This document shows, piece after piece, positions 56,635 to 64,000 of a DNA stretch of 64,000 nucleotides. Within the stretch, counting starts at the first letter, position 1, and every line of letters begins with the position of its first letter. The DNA is taken from positions 3,958,501-4,022,500 of the forward strand of contig NZ_CP027860.1 of assembly GCF_003015185.1 (NCBI RefSeq), written 5' to 3'. This stretch comes from Ahniella affigens. Lineage in GTDB: Bacteria > Pseudomonadota > Gammaproteobacteria > Xanthomonadales > Ahniellaceae. The position numbers and the translations under genes are program-made. Below the pieces are notes generated by a model. The model saw nothing but the letters and a program-made list of their open reading frames with translations, was not told the origin of the DNA and did no database searches.

Positions 56635-57021
56635 ATGACTATTGCGTTCTGGTGTGTACTGGCTGCTGCCCTGATGCCCTACCTCTGGGTAGGCATTGCC
56701 AAATTCAGCACCAGGGGTTACGACAACGCGGCGGTCCGTGATTTCGAGGACCGCTTGAGTGGCATGCCCAAGCGGGCCCATTGGGCCCATCTGAACAGTT
56801 TTGAGGCGTTCCCCTTCTTTGCCGCCGGCGTGATCATCGCCGCCATCGGCGGGGCGGACCCAGCCCGGATCGACTTGCTGGCCATGAGCTTCATCGGCCT
56901 GCGCCTGGCGTATGGCGCGGCCTATCTTGCCAATTTGGCCACGCTCAGGAGTTTGATCTGGATCGCGAGCATGGCCACAGTCGTCCTGATGTTCACGAAT
57001 ATTCCTGGCAAAGTCGCCTGA
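56635..57021 (+). CDS. MAPEG family membrane protein
   Basis: 128 residues with four membrane helices. The first helix segment (FWCVLAAALMPYLWVGIAK) and the loop FEDRLSGMPKRAHWAHLNSFEAFPFFAAGV, including the N-S-x-E-x-F/A-x-F motif, are characteristic of MAPEG proteins (eicosanoid/glutathione metabolism family; bacterial function mostly unknown). Its ATG is preceded by GGAGAT at about 9 nt. Divergent from the PP2C gene. Confidence 0.85.
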   Translation: MTIAFWCVLAAALMPYLWVGIAKFSTRGYDNAAVRDFEDRLSGMPKRAHWAHLNSFEAFPFFAAGVIIAAIGGADPARIDLLAMSFIGLRLAYGAAYLANLATLRSLIWIASMATVVLMFTNIPGKVA

Positions 57022-57172
57022 GCGGCGGTAAATCGATCCCGGAAGGGATTGATGCGGCGCGAGCGCGTCTGGCGCGACCACGGCAAAGCCGGATCGCGCC
57101 ATTCAACGGCGGGCTAACCTGGGCCTGATAGACTGGGGGGATATTTTGTCGCCCGAAGATTGCCACTAGCCC

Positions 57173-58267
57173 ATGTTCAAGATTGTTGACCGCTATCTCA
57201 CCCGCGAGCTGTTTCGCTCGTTCGTGGGAGTCAGTGTCGTCTTGACGTTGATTCTGGTGGGCGGTTTGCTGGCCGATGTGCTGAATCGGGTGGCGCGCGG
57301 CCGCATCCCGGCAGGGCTGTTGCTATCGCAAATCGGCCTGCGATCGCTCGATGCGATGGCGCTGCTGCTCCCGCTCGGCTTTTTCCTGGCGACTTATCTC
57401 GCTTACAGCCGGCTGTTCCGGGATGGCGAGGCGGGCGTGCTGTCGGCATCCGGCCTCAACCACTTCGGATTCCTGAAACCCGTGCTCTGGCTCGCGCTGC
57501 CCATCGCCGTGTTTTTGGGCATGACGACCATGTATTGGTCGCCCCAAGCGCTTGCCAAGGCCGACCAGATGGTTCGCGAAGCGAACCGATCCCTGCTGGT
57601 TGCGGGCCTCGAACCCGGCAAGTTCGTCGACCTGCCCGGGCGCTACGGGGTGATATTTGTTGGCGAAATGAGCCCCGACGGTAGCGAATTCAAGCATCTG
57701 TTCGTCCAGCACGAGAAAGGGGACCGGGTCGATATCGTCACGGCCGCATCGGGCAAGCTGTACACCGATCGGCAAGGCCGCGAACGCTTTCTGCGGCTGG
57801 AGCAGGGCTTTCGGGTCGAGGGCGGCATGGAGAGCCCGAACTTTCGCTCGATGCGATTCGCCGTCAACGATGTCCGCCTGCCCGATAGCGAAGAAGGCAG
57901 CGGCAAGCGAGCCGAGAGCCTGCGGACCTTCGACGCGTTGATCCTGAGCACGAATCGCGCGGATCGCGCTGAGCTGCACTGGCGGGTTGGGGTGCCGATT
58001 TCGGTGCTGATCCTTGGCTTGCTGGCGTTGCCGCTTGCGCATGCCCGTCCGCGCGAGTCGCGTTTCGGTGTCGGCATTCTGGTTGTCGTCGGCTATGTGC
58101 TCTACAGCAACCTGATGGCGCTGGGCCGCGGTTGGCTCGCCGAGGGCAAGATCCCAATGCCGCTCGGGCTCTGGTGGCTGCACGGCACCGTTCTGGCGCT
58201 CGCCCTGTTGCTGCTTTGGTCGCGAACCAGGCTGCCGCGACCCAAACCAGCAAGGAAGCGTCGATGA
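57173..58267 (+). CDS. lptF: LPS export ABC transporter permease LptF
   Basis: 364 residues. Inner-membrane half of the LptBFG complex that extracts LPS. N-terminal helices (FKIVDRYLTRELFRSFVGVSV), a periplasmic beta-jellyroll (about 125-260) and C-terminal helices (VGVPISVLILGLLALPLAHARPRESRFG). Stop codon overlaps the lptG start (ATGA). Confidence 0.96.
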   Translation: MFKIVDRYLTRELFRSFVGVSVVLTLILVGGLLADVLNRVARGRIPAGLLLSQIGLRSLDAMALLLPLGFFLATYLAYSRLFRDGEAGVLSASGLNHFGFLKPVLWLALPIAVFLGMTTMYWSPQALAKADQMVREANRSLLVAGLEPGKFVDLPGRYGVIFVGEMSPDGSEFKHLFVQHEKGDRVDIVTAASGKLYTDRQGRERFLRLEQGFRVEGGMESPNFRSMRFAVNDVRLPDSEEGSGKRAESLRTFDALILSTNRADRAELHWRVGVPISVLILGLLALPLAHARPRESRFGVGILVVVGYVLYSNLMALGRGWLAEGKIPMPLGLWWLHGTVLALALLLLWSRTRLPRPKPARKRR

Positions 58268-59346
58268 GAGGGATCAAACGGGCGGACTGGCTCATTCTGC
58301 GGGCGGTCGCAAGCTCGCTCGCGCTGTCCTGGCTCGTGCTCGTTGGCATTGATACCGCGCAGGCGTTTGCCAATGAGATGGACGAAATTGGCAGCGGGAA
58401 TTACGACTTGATGACCGCGGTGACGTACACCGCCTGGACGGTACCGCGTCGCTTCTACGAACTCTTCCCGATGGCAGCCGTGCTGGCTGCTGTGGTCGGT
58501 CTGGGCTCTCTTGCGCCCACTTCTGAGCTCACCGCGCTGCGTGCTGCAGGCATGTCCAAGCTGCGCATTTCGGCACCGGTCATTCTGCTGCTGCTGTTGG
58601 TGGGCATGGGCGTGACCAGTATCGGTGAAACCTTGGCCGCATTCGGAGAGCACCAGGCGCAGTCGGTGCAGGCCGGCGCAAAGTCGCGGGATCTCGTGGT
58701 CACCAGCCGCACCGGCATGTGGGCTCGTGATGGCGCCTACTTGCTGAATGCCCGAAGTGGCAAGGTGGAAGGCGGCGAACTGGTGCTGATCGATGCCCGC
58801 CTGTATGAGTTCGACCCGCAGGGCCGCCTGCTCGGCATTGTGCGAGCGGAAAAGGCGCGCAATCGCGATGGCGTCTGGCGCTTCGAGACCTTGCGTCGGT
58901 TTGGCTTTACCAAGGCCAAGGTCAGCTCGACCACTGAAGCGAGTTGGGTCTGGCAGAGCAAGTTGGACCCGCGCCTGATGACCCTTGGTCTGGTGCAGCC
59001 GCGCTATCAGGCAGTCAAAGACTTGCGTCGGCATATCGATTACCTGCTCCGCAACGGGCTCGATGCCAGCGAGTTTCTTGACGCGCTTTGGACGCGTTTT
59101 GCCTACCCATTGCGCGCAATCGCCCCGGCCTTCCTGGCGCTGCCGTTTGCGTTCGGATTTCTACGCTCTGGCGGGCTTGGCAAACGCATCATGATCGGCG
59201 CGGTCATCGGCCTGACCTTTTATTTCTTCTCAAGAATGCTCGGAGATCTGGCGGGGGTTTACGGCTTCAATCTGGCCGTGGCCAACCTCGTGCCGCCCAT
59301 TCTCTTGATGCTCGCATCGATGGTGCATCTGGCTCGCAGCCGTTAG
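58264..59346 (+). CDS. lptG: LPS export ABC transporter permease LptG
   Basis: 360 residues from the ATG at 58264 that overlaps the lptF stop; frame upstream of it is within lptF and rejected. Same layout as LptF: N-terminal TM helices, periplasmic jellyroll (about 130-255), C-terminal helices (APAFLALPFAFGFLRSGGLGKRI, GLTFYFFSRM). Works with LptF and LptB. Divergent pepA, the common neighbour in other gammaproteobacteria, is absent. Confidence 0.96.
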   Translation: MRGIKRADWLILRAVASSLALSWLVLVGIDTAQAFANEMDEIGSGNYDLMTAVTYTAWTVPRRFYELFPMAAVLAAVVGLGSLAPTSELTALRAAGMSKLRISAPVILLLLLVGMGVTSIGETLAAFGEHQAQSVQAGAKSRDLVVTSRTGMWARDGAYLLNARSGKVEGGELVLIDARLYEFDPQGRLLGIVRAEKARNRDGVWRFETLRRFGFTKAKVSSTTEASWVWQSKLDPRLMTLGLVQPRYQAVKDLRRHIDYLLRNGLDASEFLDALWTRFAYPLRAIAPAFLALPFAFGFLRSGGLGKRIMIGAVIGLTFYFFSRMLGDLAGVYGFNLAVANLVPPILLMLASMVHLARSR

Positions 59347-59411
59347 TCCCGCTGCCAGGCTTCGAAGAACGGCAGTTCATAGCTGTCTTCAAGGCACTGC
59401 ATTTCCAGCCC

Positions 59412-59939
59412 TCAGTCGAGCCGGGTCATTTGGCAGACGAGTTCCATGAAGGTATTGATGTTGCGGCTCATGCGCTGTTGCAGGGTGGCTTGGTCCACGT
59501 TCTTAACGTAGTCATCGCGCGGATCCGAGACCCCTTTGAACGCGCAATCAAAGTTGCAGACCATTTCAACATGCGGGGCATTCTGCTCGCGCCAGGCACG
59601 ATTCGTGAAAAAGTAGGTCTGACTGCAGACTGGCGGCCATTGGTGCGTCGGATCGCCGTACGCACTCTCATGCGACCAGTGCGGGGTGATGATCAGCGCT
59701 TTGCCACCCGGCACGAGAATGCGCCAGACCTCATCAAAGAACTGACAGCGCTCGGATCCGGTCAGATGCTCCAATACATGCGAGCAATGAATGTCGCTGA
59801 CGCTTCCGTCGGCAAACGGCCACGGCACGCGCCGTAGGTCATGCACGACATCCACGCCCGCAAAGGACTTGGAGTCCATTCCGACAAAACCCGGCCGCTT
59901 GTTCGTACCGCAGCCCAAATCGAGTTTGATCGTCGTCAT
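59412..59939 (-). CDS. Class I SAM-dependent methyltransferase
   Basis: 175 residues from the ATG at 59939. SAM motif LDLGCGTNKRPGFVGMDS, motif II/III region VHDLRRVPWPFADGSVSDIH followed by SHVLEHL, then EVWRILVPGGKALIITPH. Such enzymes are common in cell-surface polysaccharide clusters, where they methylate sugars or end groups; the substrate is unknown. The start overlaps the stop of the S9-like gene (ATGA). Confidence 0.88.
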   Translation of the reverse strand: MTTIKLDLGCGTNKRPGFVGMDSKSFAGVDVVHDLRRVPWPFADGSVSDIHCSHVLEHLTGSERCQFFDEVWRILVPGGKALIITPHWSHESAYGDPTHQWPPVCSQTYFFTNRAWREQNAPHVEMVCNFDCAFKGVSDPRDDYVKNVDQATLQQRMSRNINTFMELVCQMTRLD

Positions 59940-61498
59940 GGATTGGGTGTTCCGGTACTGGCCATATCTTTGACCGCCGCACCCTCGGCATTGTCGACTG
60001 CCGCGCGAAGCATCGGCTCGGCTTCTGCGGCCAATGTAGGCTGATGGCCATCGACTAACGCAATCTGGCAACTGGTCGCCTGGGCATAGAGTTTCGGACT
60101 GGCCTTGGCCAATACGCCCGGATCGGCAAACAAGCAAGCCGGGCGATCATCTGCCAACTCCAGATTGCGCGCCCATTTCAGCGCATCGATCAGGTCTTCC
60201 GCCTGCTGGTCCTGAGCGAGTGCCGCGCGTGAACCGAGTTCCAGAACCGTAAAGCCATGCTCCGCAAGGCTGAACGCGAACGGCGCAAAGCCCCAGGTTG
60301 GGGCCGGATCGGCCATGATCACCGCGAGCCGACCAGTTTGCTTCCCTTTGCGCGTGACAAATCCGTCTCGCAACACCCCATCGCGCAGCGCCAGTTGCCG
60401 GGGATCGCGTGTCTGTTCGCCCGGCACATAGGCTTCACGCGCGGCAATGCCAATGCGGCGTGCCAGGACCTCGTCGCGATGCCACAGCTCGAAAACCTTC
60501 GGCTGATCCATCCGGGTCATCGCGACCAGCGTCAGGCGCTGATCGGCACTTCGTCCCAACACTTCAATCATGGTGCGCTCGTGCTTGATGGTCCACTCCA
60601 GATAGCGCTGCACATCAGGATGCGCCATATCGAGCAACTCGGCACTCGGTTCGCCGGTCAGCCAGACAACGCCAAGGATGACTAAGTGATCCAGGCTCCG
60701 CAGATACCGGTCCGGCATCCGCGATTGACTGTAGGCTAACTCCAACACCTGACTACCCGAAAGCCGAAGCAAACGCGCACCGCCAGCAGGCGGACGTTGC
60801 TCAAAGAACAAATCACCATTGAGAAACGTGCCGACTAAATGACTCCCGCGCACCGACTTCGGCACGGTCAGCGCGGTCCACGTCTTGCCCTTGACCGGTG
60901 CTTGCCAATACTGGCGCTGGCCCGCTGAATCAACACAATCAGCGTAGGCCAGCTGGCCCGAGGGGTTGCTCTGCAGGTCGCAATGCCCTGGCAGCTTTGC
61001 CAAGACGTCACCGTGCCCCGAATCAAATTCCACTCGCAGCAAATGGGTTTGCGGGCGCCTACCAGCGACATCGCGCAGAATCTCGAAACCCAACTGATCA
61101 GCTGGCACGACCTCCGTAAAGCGCAGTGCGTCCGCCGTCAAGACCTCACGCAACTTGCGTGACGACAAGTGCACCACATAAAGCGTTTCTCGATAGTGGT
61201 CGCCTTCGCCGTGTCCGATCACGAACGCAAATCGGCGTTGTGGCAGTATTTTGAAGCCGCGAATGACCTCGCCCGGCTTGGGGTTGAAGGCGTAGCGTAC
61301 GGACGTGTTTTCGGTGACGTGCACCGACAGCAGCTCCGCACCATCCTTCACGCGCTTCAGTGCGAAGAACTCGCCAGCACTCGCGAAATCGACATCGAGC
61401 ACATCGGGGGTGCCAAAAGGACCCGCGAGCGGCGCCGTTTGCGCCAGAACCTGGCTGGTGGCGATGGTCAAAATCAACGCAAATAAGAGGCGCATCAA
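59936..61498 (-). CDS. Exported S9-like (prolyl oligopeptidase-type) protein with a degenerate hydrolase domain
   Basis: 520 residues with a signal peptide (MRLLFALILTIATSQVLA). N-terminal beta-propeller-like repeats (DVDFASAGEFFALKRVKDGAEL, FKILPQRRFAFVIGHG) and a C-terminal alpha/beta-hydrolase portion (about 385-500, FVTRKGKQTGRLAVIMADPAPTWGF). The expected nucleophile elbow G-x-S-x-G is not visible; the corresponding turn reads ACLFADPGVLAKAS. The protein is also shorter than S9 peptidases (about 650-700), so it is probably catalytically inactive. Sits inside an operon for sugar-nucleotide synthesis with overlaps at both ends. Confidence 0.65.
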   Translation of the reverse strand: MMRLLFALILTIATSQVLAQTAPLAGPFGTPDVLDVDFASAGEFFALKRVKDGAELLSVHVTENTSVRYAFNPKPGEVIRGFKILPQRRFAFVIGHGEGDHYRETLYVVHLSSRKLREVLTADALRFTEVVPADQLGFEILRDVAGRRPQTHLLRVEFDSGHGDVLAKLPGHCDLQSNPSGQLAYADCVDSAGQRQYWQAPVKGKTWTALTVPKSVRGSHLVGTFLNGDLFFEQRPPAGGARLLRLSGSQVLELAYSQSRMPDRYLRSLDHLVILGVVWLTGEPSAELLDMAHPDVQRYLEWTIKHERTMIEVLGRSADQRLTLVAMTRMDQPKVFELWHRDEVLARRIGIAAREAYVPGEQTRDPRQLALRDGVLRDGFVTRKGKQTGRLAVIMADPAPTWGFAPFAFSLAEHGFTVLELGSRAALAQDQQAEDLIDALKWARNLELADDRPACLFADPGVLAKASPKLYAQATSCQIALVDGHQPTLAAEAEPMLRAAVDNAEGAAVKDMASTGTPNP

Positions 61499-62925
61499 AC
61501 TCTCCCGTAACGGTCTTCGAGGCGAACGATGTCGTCCTCACCAAAATAGTCGCCACACTGCACTTCGATCAAGGCAAGATCTTGGTCAGTGCGGTTCTCG
61601 AGGCGATGCAAGGTGTCAATCGGGATATAGCAGCTCTGGTTCTGGCGAAGATCAAATTCCTGATCCCCAATTCGGACGAGCGCGGTACCGCTGACCACCG
61701 TCCAATGCTCGCTGCGCCGATGATGCTTCTGCAGACTGAGCACGTGCCCCGGCTTGACGACCAAGCGCTTGACCTTGCAGTCGTCAGCATCTTCGAGCAC
61801 CGTGTAGCTGCCCCAAGGGCGATACACCGTGGTGTGCAATTCGGTACTGTGATGCTTCGCCTGCTTCAGCGCATCGACCACCTGCTTGACCGACTGCGAT
61901 TGCTCGCGATGCGCAACCAGCAACGCATCGTCGGTATCGATGATCATGAGGTCCGACACGCCAACCGCAGCGATCACCCGCTTCGGGCTCTGTACGTAGT
62001 TGCGCGCCGCACCGACAAACACGGCATTACCAAGCCGGCGATTGCCGACTTCGTCCGCGTCGACGAGGTCAGCCAGCGCATTCCACGAGCCGATATCGCT
62101 CCAGTCAAATGCCGCCGGCACGACCGCGCGATGCGTCGCACGCTCCATGATTGCGTAGTCGATCGAAATGTCAGGCACTTGCTTCAGCGCGTCCAGATTC
62201 AACACCTGCGAGGCCGCATCGTGATCGGTTTGAATCGTGCCGCGCGTGGGCGCCAACACTTCGGGGCACACCTGGTTCGCGACATCCAGCAACGTCCCCG
62301 CGCGAAAGCAGAACATGCCGGAGTTCCAGTAGAACCCACCACTGCTCAAGTATTTCTGTGCTGTCTGCAGATCGGGCTTCTCGACAAAGCGAGCCACTTC
62401 GAATCCGGACTCGCGCAACGCCGGGCCGCGCTCGATATAGCCGTAACCCGTCTCTGGCCGCGTCGGCACCACACCGAACGTGCCGAGATAACCGTCAGCG
62501 GCAAGGCGCTCCGCGCGCTGCACCGCCTCCTTGAACGCATCCAAGTCGCGGATCAGATGATCGGCGGGCAACACCAGAATCTGCGCGTCGTCTCCGTAGC
62601 GCGCCTGCACCCAGAGCGCTGCCGCGAGAATGGCGGGCGCAGTATTGCGGGCAATCGGTTCGAGCAACATGACCTGCCGCTCGGGCGCAAAACCCGCGAT
62701 GCCCGCATACGCATCACGCGTGATGAAGCCGTAGTCGCGCGCGGTCACCGTAATGATTGGAGCGGCGGCATCGGCCACTGCCAGTGCGCGCTTCGCAGTC
62801 TTCTCAAGCAGCGTTTCGCCATCCGGCAGACTCATGAAGGGCTTTGGATACGAGCGCCTGGACACCGGCCACAAGCGCGTGCCGGCTCCGCCAGACAGAA
62901 TTACGGGAATCATTGTTGCAGTCAT
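61495..62925 (-). CDS. xanB: Mannose-1-phosphate guanylyltransferase / mannose-6-phosphate isomerase (XanB/ManC type)
   Basis: 476 residues. N-terminal nucleotidyltransferase with LSGGAGTRLWP and the ASEKGSPKPFM-equivalent RRSYPKPFM; C-terminal cupin (from about 355) with RPWGSYTVLEDADDCKVKRL and the metal-binding LSLQKHHRRSEHW. Makes GDP-mannose for surface polysaccharide. The ATG at 62925 has CCGGAAC 7 nt upstream; an internal ATG (62913) is possible. Overlaps rfbD and the S9-like gene by 4 nt each. Confidence 0.93.
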   Translation of the reverse strand: MTATMIPVILSGGAGTRLWPVSRRSYPKPFMSLPDGETLLEKTAKRALAVADAAAPIITVTARDYGFITRDAYAGIAGFAPERQVMLLEPIARNTAPAILAAALWVQARYGDDAQILVLPADHLIRDLDAFKEAVQRAERLAADGYLGTFGVVPTRPETGYGYIERGPALRESGFEVARFVEKPDLQTAQKYLSSGGFYWNSGMFCFRAGTLLDVANQVCPEVLAPTRGTIQTDHDAASQVLNLDALKQVPDISIDYAIMERATHRAVVPAAFDWSDIGSWNALADLVDADEVGNRRLGNAVFVGAARNYVQSPKRVIAAVGVSDLMIIDTDDALLVAHREQSQSVKQVVDALKQAKHHSTELHTTVYRPWGSYTVLEDADDCKVKRLVVKPGHVLSLQKHHRRSEHWTVVSGTALVRIGDQEFDLRQNQSCYIPIDTLHRLENRTDQDLALIEVQCGDYFGEDDIVRLEDRYGRV

Positions 62926-63818
62926 GCAGTGTTCCGGTCCTTCAGTTCATCCAATACCAGTTCCATCGGCACTTGCCAGGCGGGCAACTGCAGACCGAAA
63001 TTCATTTCGAGCTTTTTGCAATCGAGCACGCTGTAATGCGGACGCTTGGCCTTGGTCGGAAACGCATCGCTTCGAATCGCCAGCACCTCTGGCATCCGGG
63101 CCATCAGCCCGCGGGCTACGGCGGCTTGCAGCAACGCGGTCGCGAATCCATGCCAGGTTGTTTGTCCGGCCGCAGTCACGTGATAGGCACCAAAGCGCAG
63201 ATCGTTCGCCGGCGCCGTGCGCAGGGCGGCGATCATCAGCGCCGACACCTGCGCAATCAACCGAGCCGATGTCGGTGTCCCGTGCTGGTCCGCCACGACG
63301 CGCAGTTGCTCTTGTTCAGCACCGAGACGCAACATGGTGCGGAGGAAATTCTTGCCACGCGCGGCAAAAACCCAGGCCGTACGCAAAATCAGATGCGGCG
63401 CGCCACTAACTTGCAGCGCGCGTTCGCCCGCGAGCTTGCTCGCGCCATACACACCAATCGGCGCGCACGCATCGCTGACTTGCCGCGCACCCGGCTCAGT
63501 GCCTGCAAACACATAGTCGGTCGAGTAGTGCAACACACGCGCACCAATCGCTTTCGCCGATGCGCCGATGACGCTGAGCGCCTCACCATTGATCTGGTGT
63601 GCCAATTCAGGCTGGTCTTCGGCGCGATCCACCGCCGTATAAGCAGCGGCGTTGATGATCCAGTCCGGGCGCTCTGCGGCAATTAACGCCGCCAAAGCGT
63701 CGTGCTGACTGAGATCGGCTTCGGTGCGCGTGCACGCACGCACATGGCCGAGACCGAGCAGACTGCGGCGCAGTTCAAAGCCCACTTGACCGTCCGCACC
63801 GAGCAGCAGCAATTTCAT
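62922..63818 (-). CDS. rfbD: dTDP-4-dehydrorhamnose reductase
   Basis: 298 residues. NADPH motif LLGADGQVGFEL, catalytic S-D-Y of the SDR family as HYSTDYVFAG and the YGASKLAGE motif (Y and K). Last step of dTDP-L-rhamnose synthesis. Overlaps both neighbours by 4 nt. Confidence 0.96.
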   Translation of the reverse strand: MKLLLLGADGQVGFELRRSLLGLGHVRACTRTEADLSQHDALAALIAAERPDWIINAAAYTAVDRAEDQPELAHQINGEALSVIGASAKAIGARVLHYSTDYVFAGTEPGARQVSDACAPIGVYGASKLAGERALQVSGAPHLILRTAWVFAARGKNFLRTMLRLGAEQEQLRVVADQHGTPTSARLIAQVSALMIAALRTAPANDLRFGAYHVTAAGQTTWHGFATALLQAAVARGLMARMPEVLAIRSDAFPTKAKRPHYSVLDCKKLEMNFGLQLPAWQVPMELVLDELKDRNTA

Positions 63819-64000
63819 GGCGCGTAAACCGGTAGGCGGGCTTCAGGAATCTGGTCGAGAAAGGGTGCCTCGGCATCTTTTGCACTGAGACTCGGCGACG
63901 CAACGGGCCAGTTGATCGCAAAACGCGCATCGTTCCACCGCACACTCGCATCAGCCGCTTTGTCGTAAGGCGCGGTGACGCCGTAGTGAAACAAAGCCGT
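63815..64000 (-). CDS. rfbC: dTDP-4-dehydrorhamnose 3,5-epimerase (partial, C-terminal 61 residues)
   Basis: The frame enters the window at its right edge and ends at the TGA 63815-63817. The final part INWPVASPSLSAKDAEAPFL is the characteristic C-terminus of RfbC/RmlC (I-x-W-P...LS-x-KD). Overlaps rfbD by 4 nt (ATGA). N-terminal part lies outside the window. Confidence 0.9.
   Translation of the reverse strand, partial: TALFHYGVTAPYDKAADASVRWNDARFAINWPVASPSLSAKDAEAPFLDQIPEARLPVYAP

Noticed and set aside
61360-63036. 558-codon plus-strand frame
   Set aside because: It is antisense to xanB and the S9-like gene, which have clear family motifs; long antisense frames are expected at this GC content.

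Overview
The window is a typical stretch of a high-GC gammaproteobacterial chromosome. Gene content and order point to the Xanthomonadales (Lysobacterales), most likely a Rhodanobacteraceae/Ahniella-like bacterium; this is an inference from gene order and protein style, not from a marker gene. Pointers are aroQ-accB-accC-prmA-DUF3426, engB next to cytochrome c4 and dsbA, proB-proA, lptF-lptG, a XanB-type bifunctional mannose enzyme, intergenic REP-like palindromes, and secreted proteins with a short C-terminal F-[A/S]-[N/D]-[G/S]-F-E tail. No rRNA, tRNA, intact insertion sequence, prophage or CRISPR array was seen.

Layout. 1-1056: dihydropyrimidinase (cut by the window edge). 1161-4520: an ECF sigma factor/Ser-Thr kinase pair, divergent from a secreted beta-helix protein (4826-7366) that is followed by a broken remnant (7376-7690). 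7783-9782: an SPFH protein translationally coupled to an NAD-kinase-like protein. 10018-12409: djlA, rpe and an orphan OmpR-type regulator. 12866-25207: large exported proteins (P-domain protein, a repeat/Ig/Calx-beta protein, a possible heme-binding barrel protein, a reprolysin-like metalloprotease). 25615-32957: housekeeping block with dsbA, cytochrome c4, engB, a 79-bp tandem REP array, DUF3426, prmA, accC, accB, aroQ. 33211-36278: a two-gene AbiEii-type nucleotidyltransferase unit and small accessory genes. 36335-41685: a second sigma/kinase pair lying downstream, on the same strand, of two exported proteins. 41836-47440: GlxA-type regulator, dehydrogenase/cupin/acetyltransferase genes, NnrU, TetR and an exported unknown. 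47451-49813: proBA. 50403-52364: exported protein with PPC-like repeats. 52979-56443: a four-gene unit with an FHA-GAF-PP2C phosphatase, two tandem PKHD-type dioxygenases and a membrane protein. 56635-59346: MAPEG protein, lptF, lptG. 59412-64000: rfbC-rfbD-manC-(degenerate S9 hydrolase)-methyltransferase, all four junctions being 4-nt ATGA overlaps.

How it works together. Much of the accessory content concerns the cell surface: exported proteins, LPS transport, rhamnose/mannose precursors, disulfide formation and signalling. The two sigma/kinase pairs each sit beside exported proteins. The best candidates for poorly described biology are the AbiEii-type pair (33211-34847), the sigma/kinase modules with their exported neighbours, the SPFH/NAD-kinase-like couple, the oxygenase/phosphatase unit, and the C-terminal tail shared by several exported proteins. 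The intergenic spaces also carry a modular family of dispersed palindromes.
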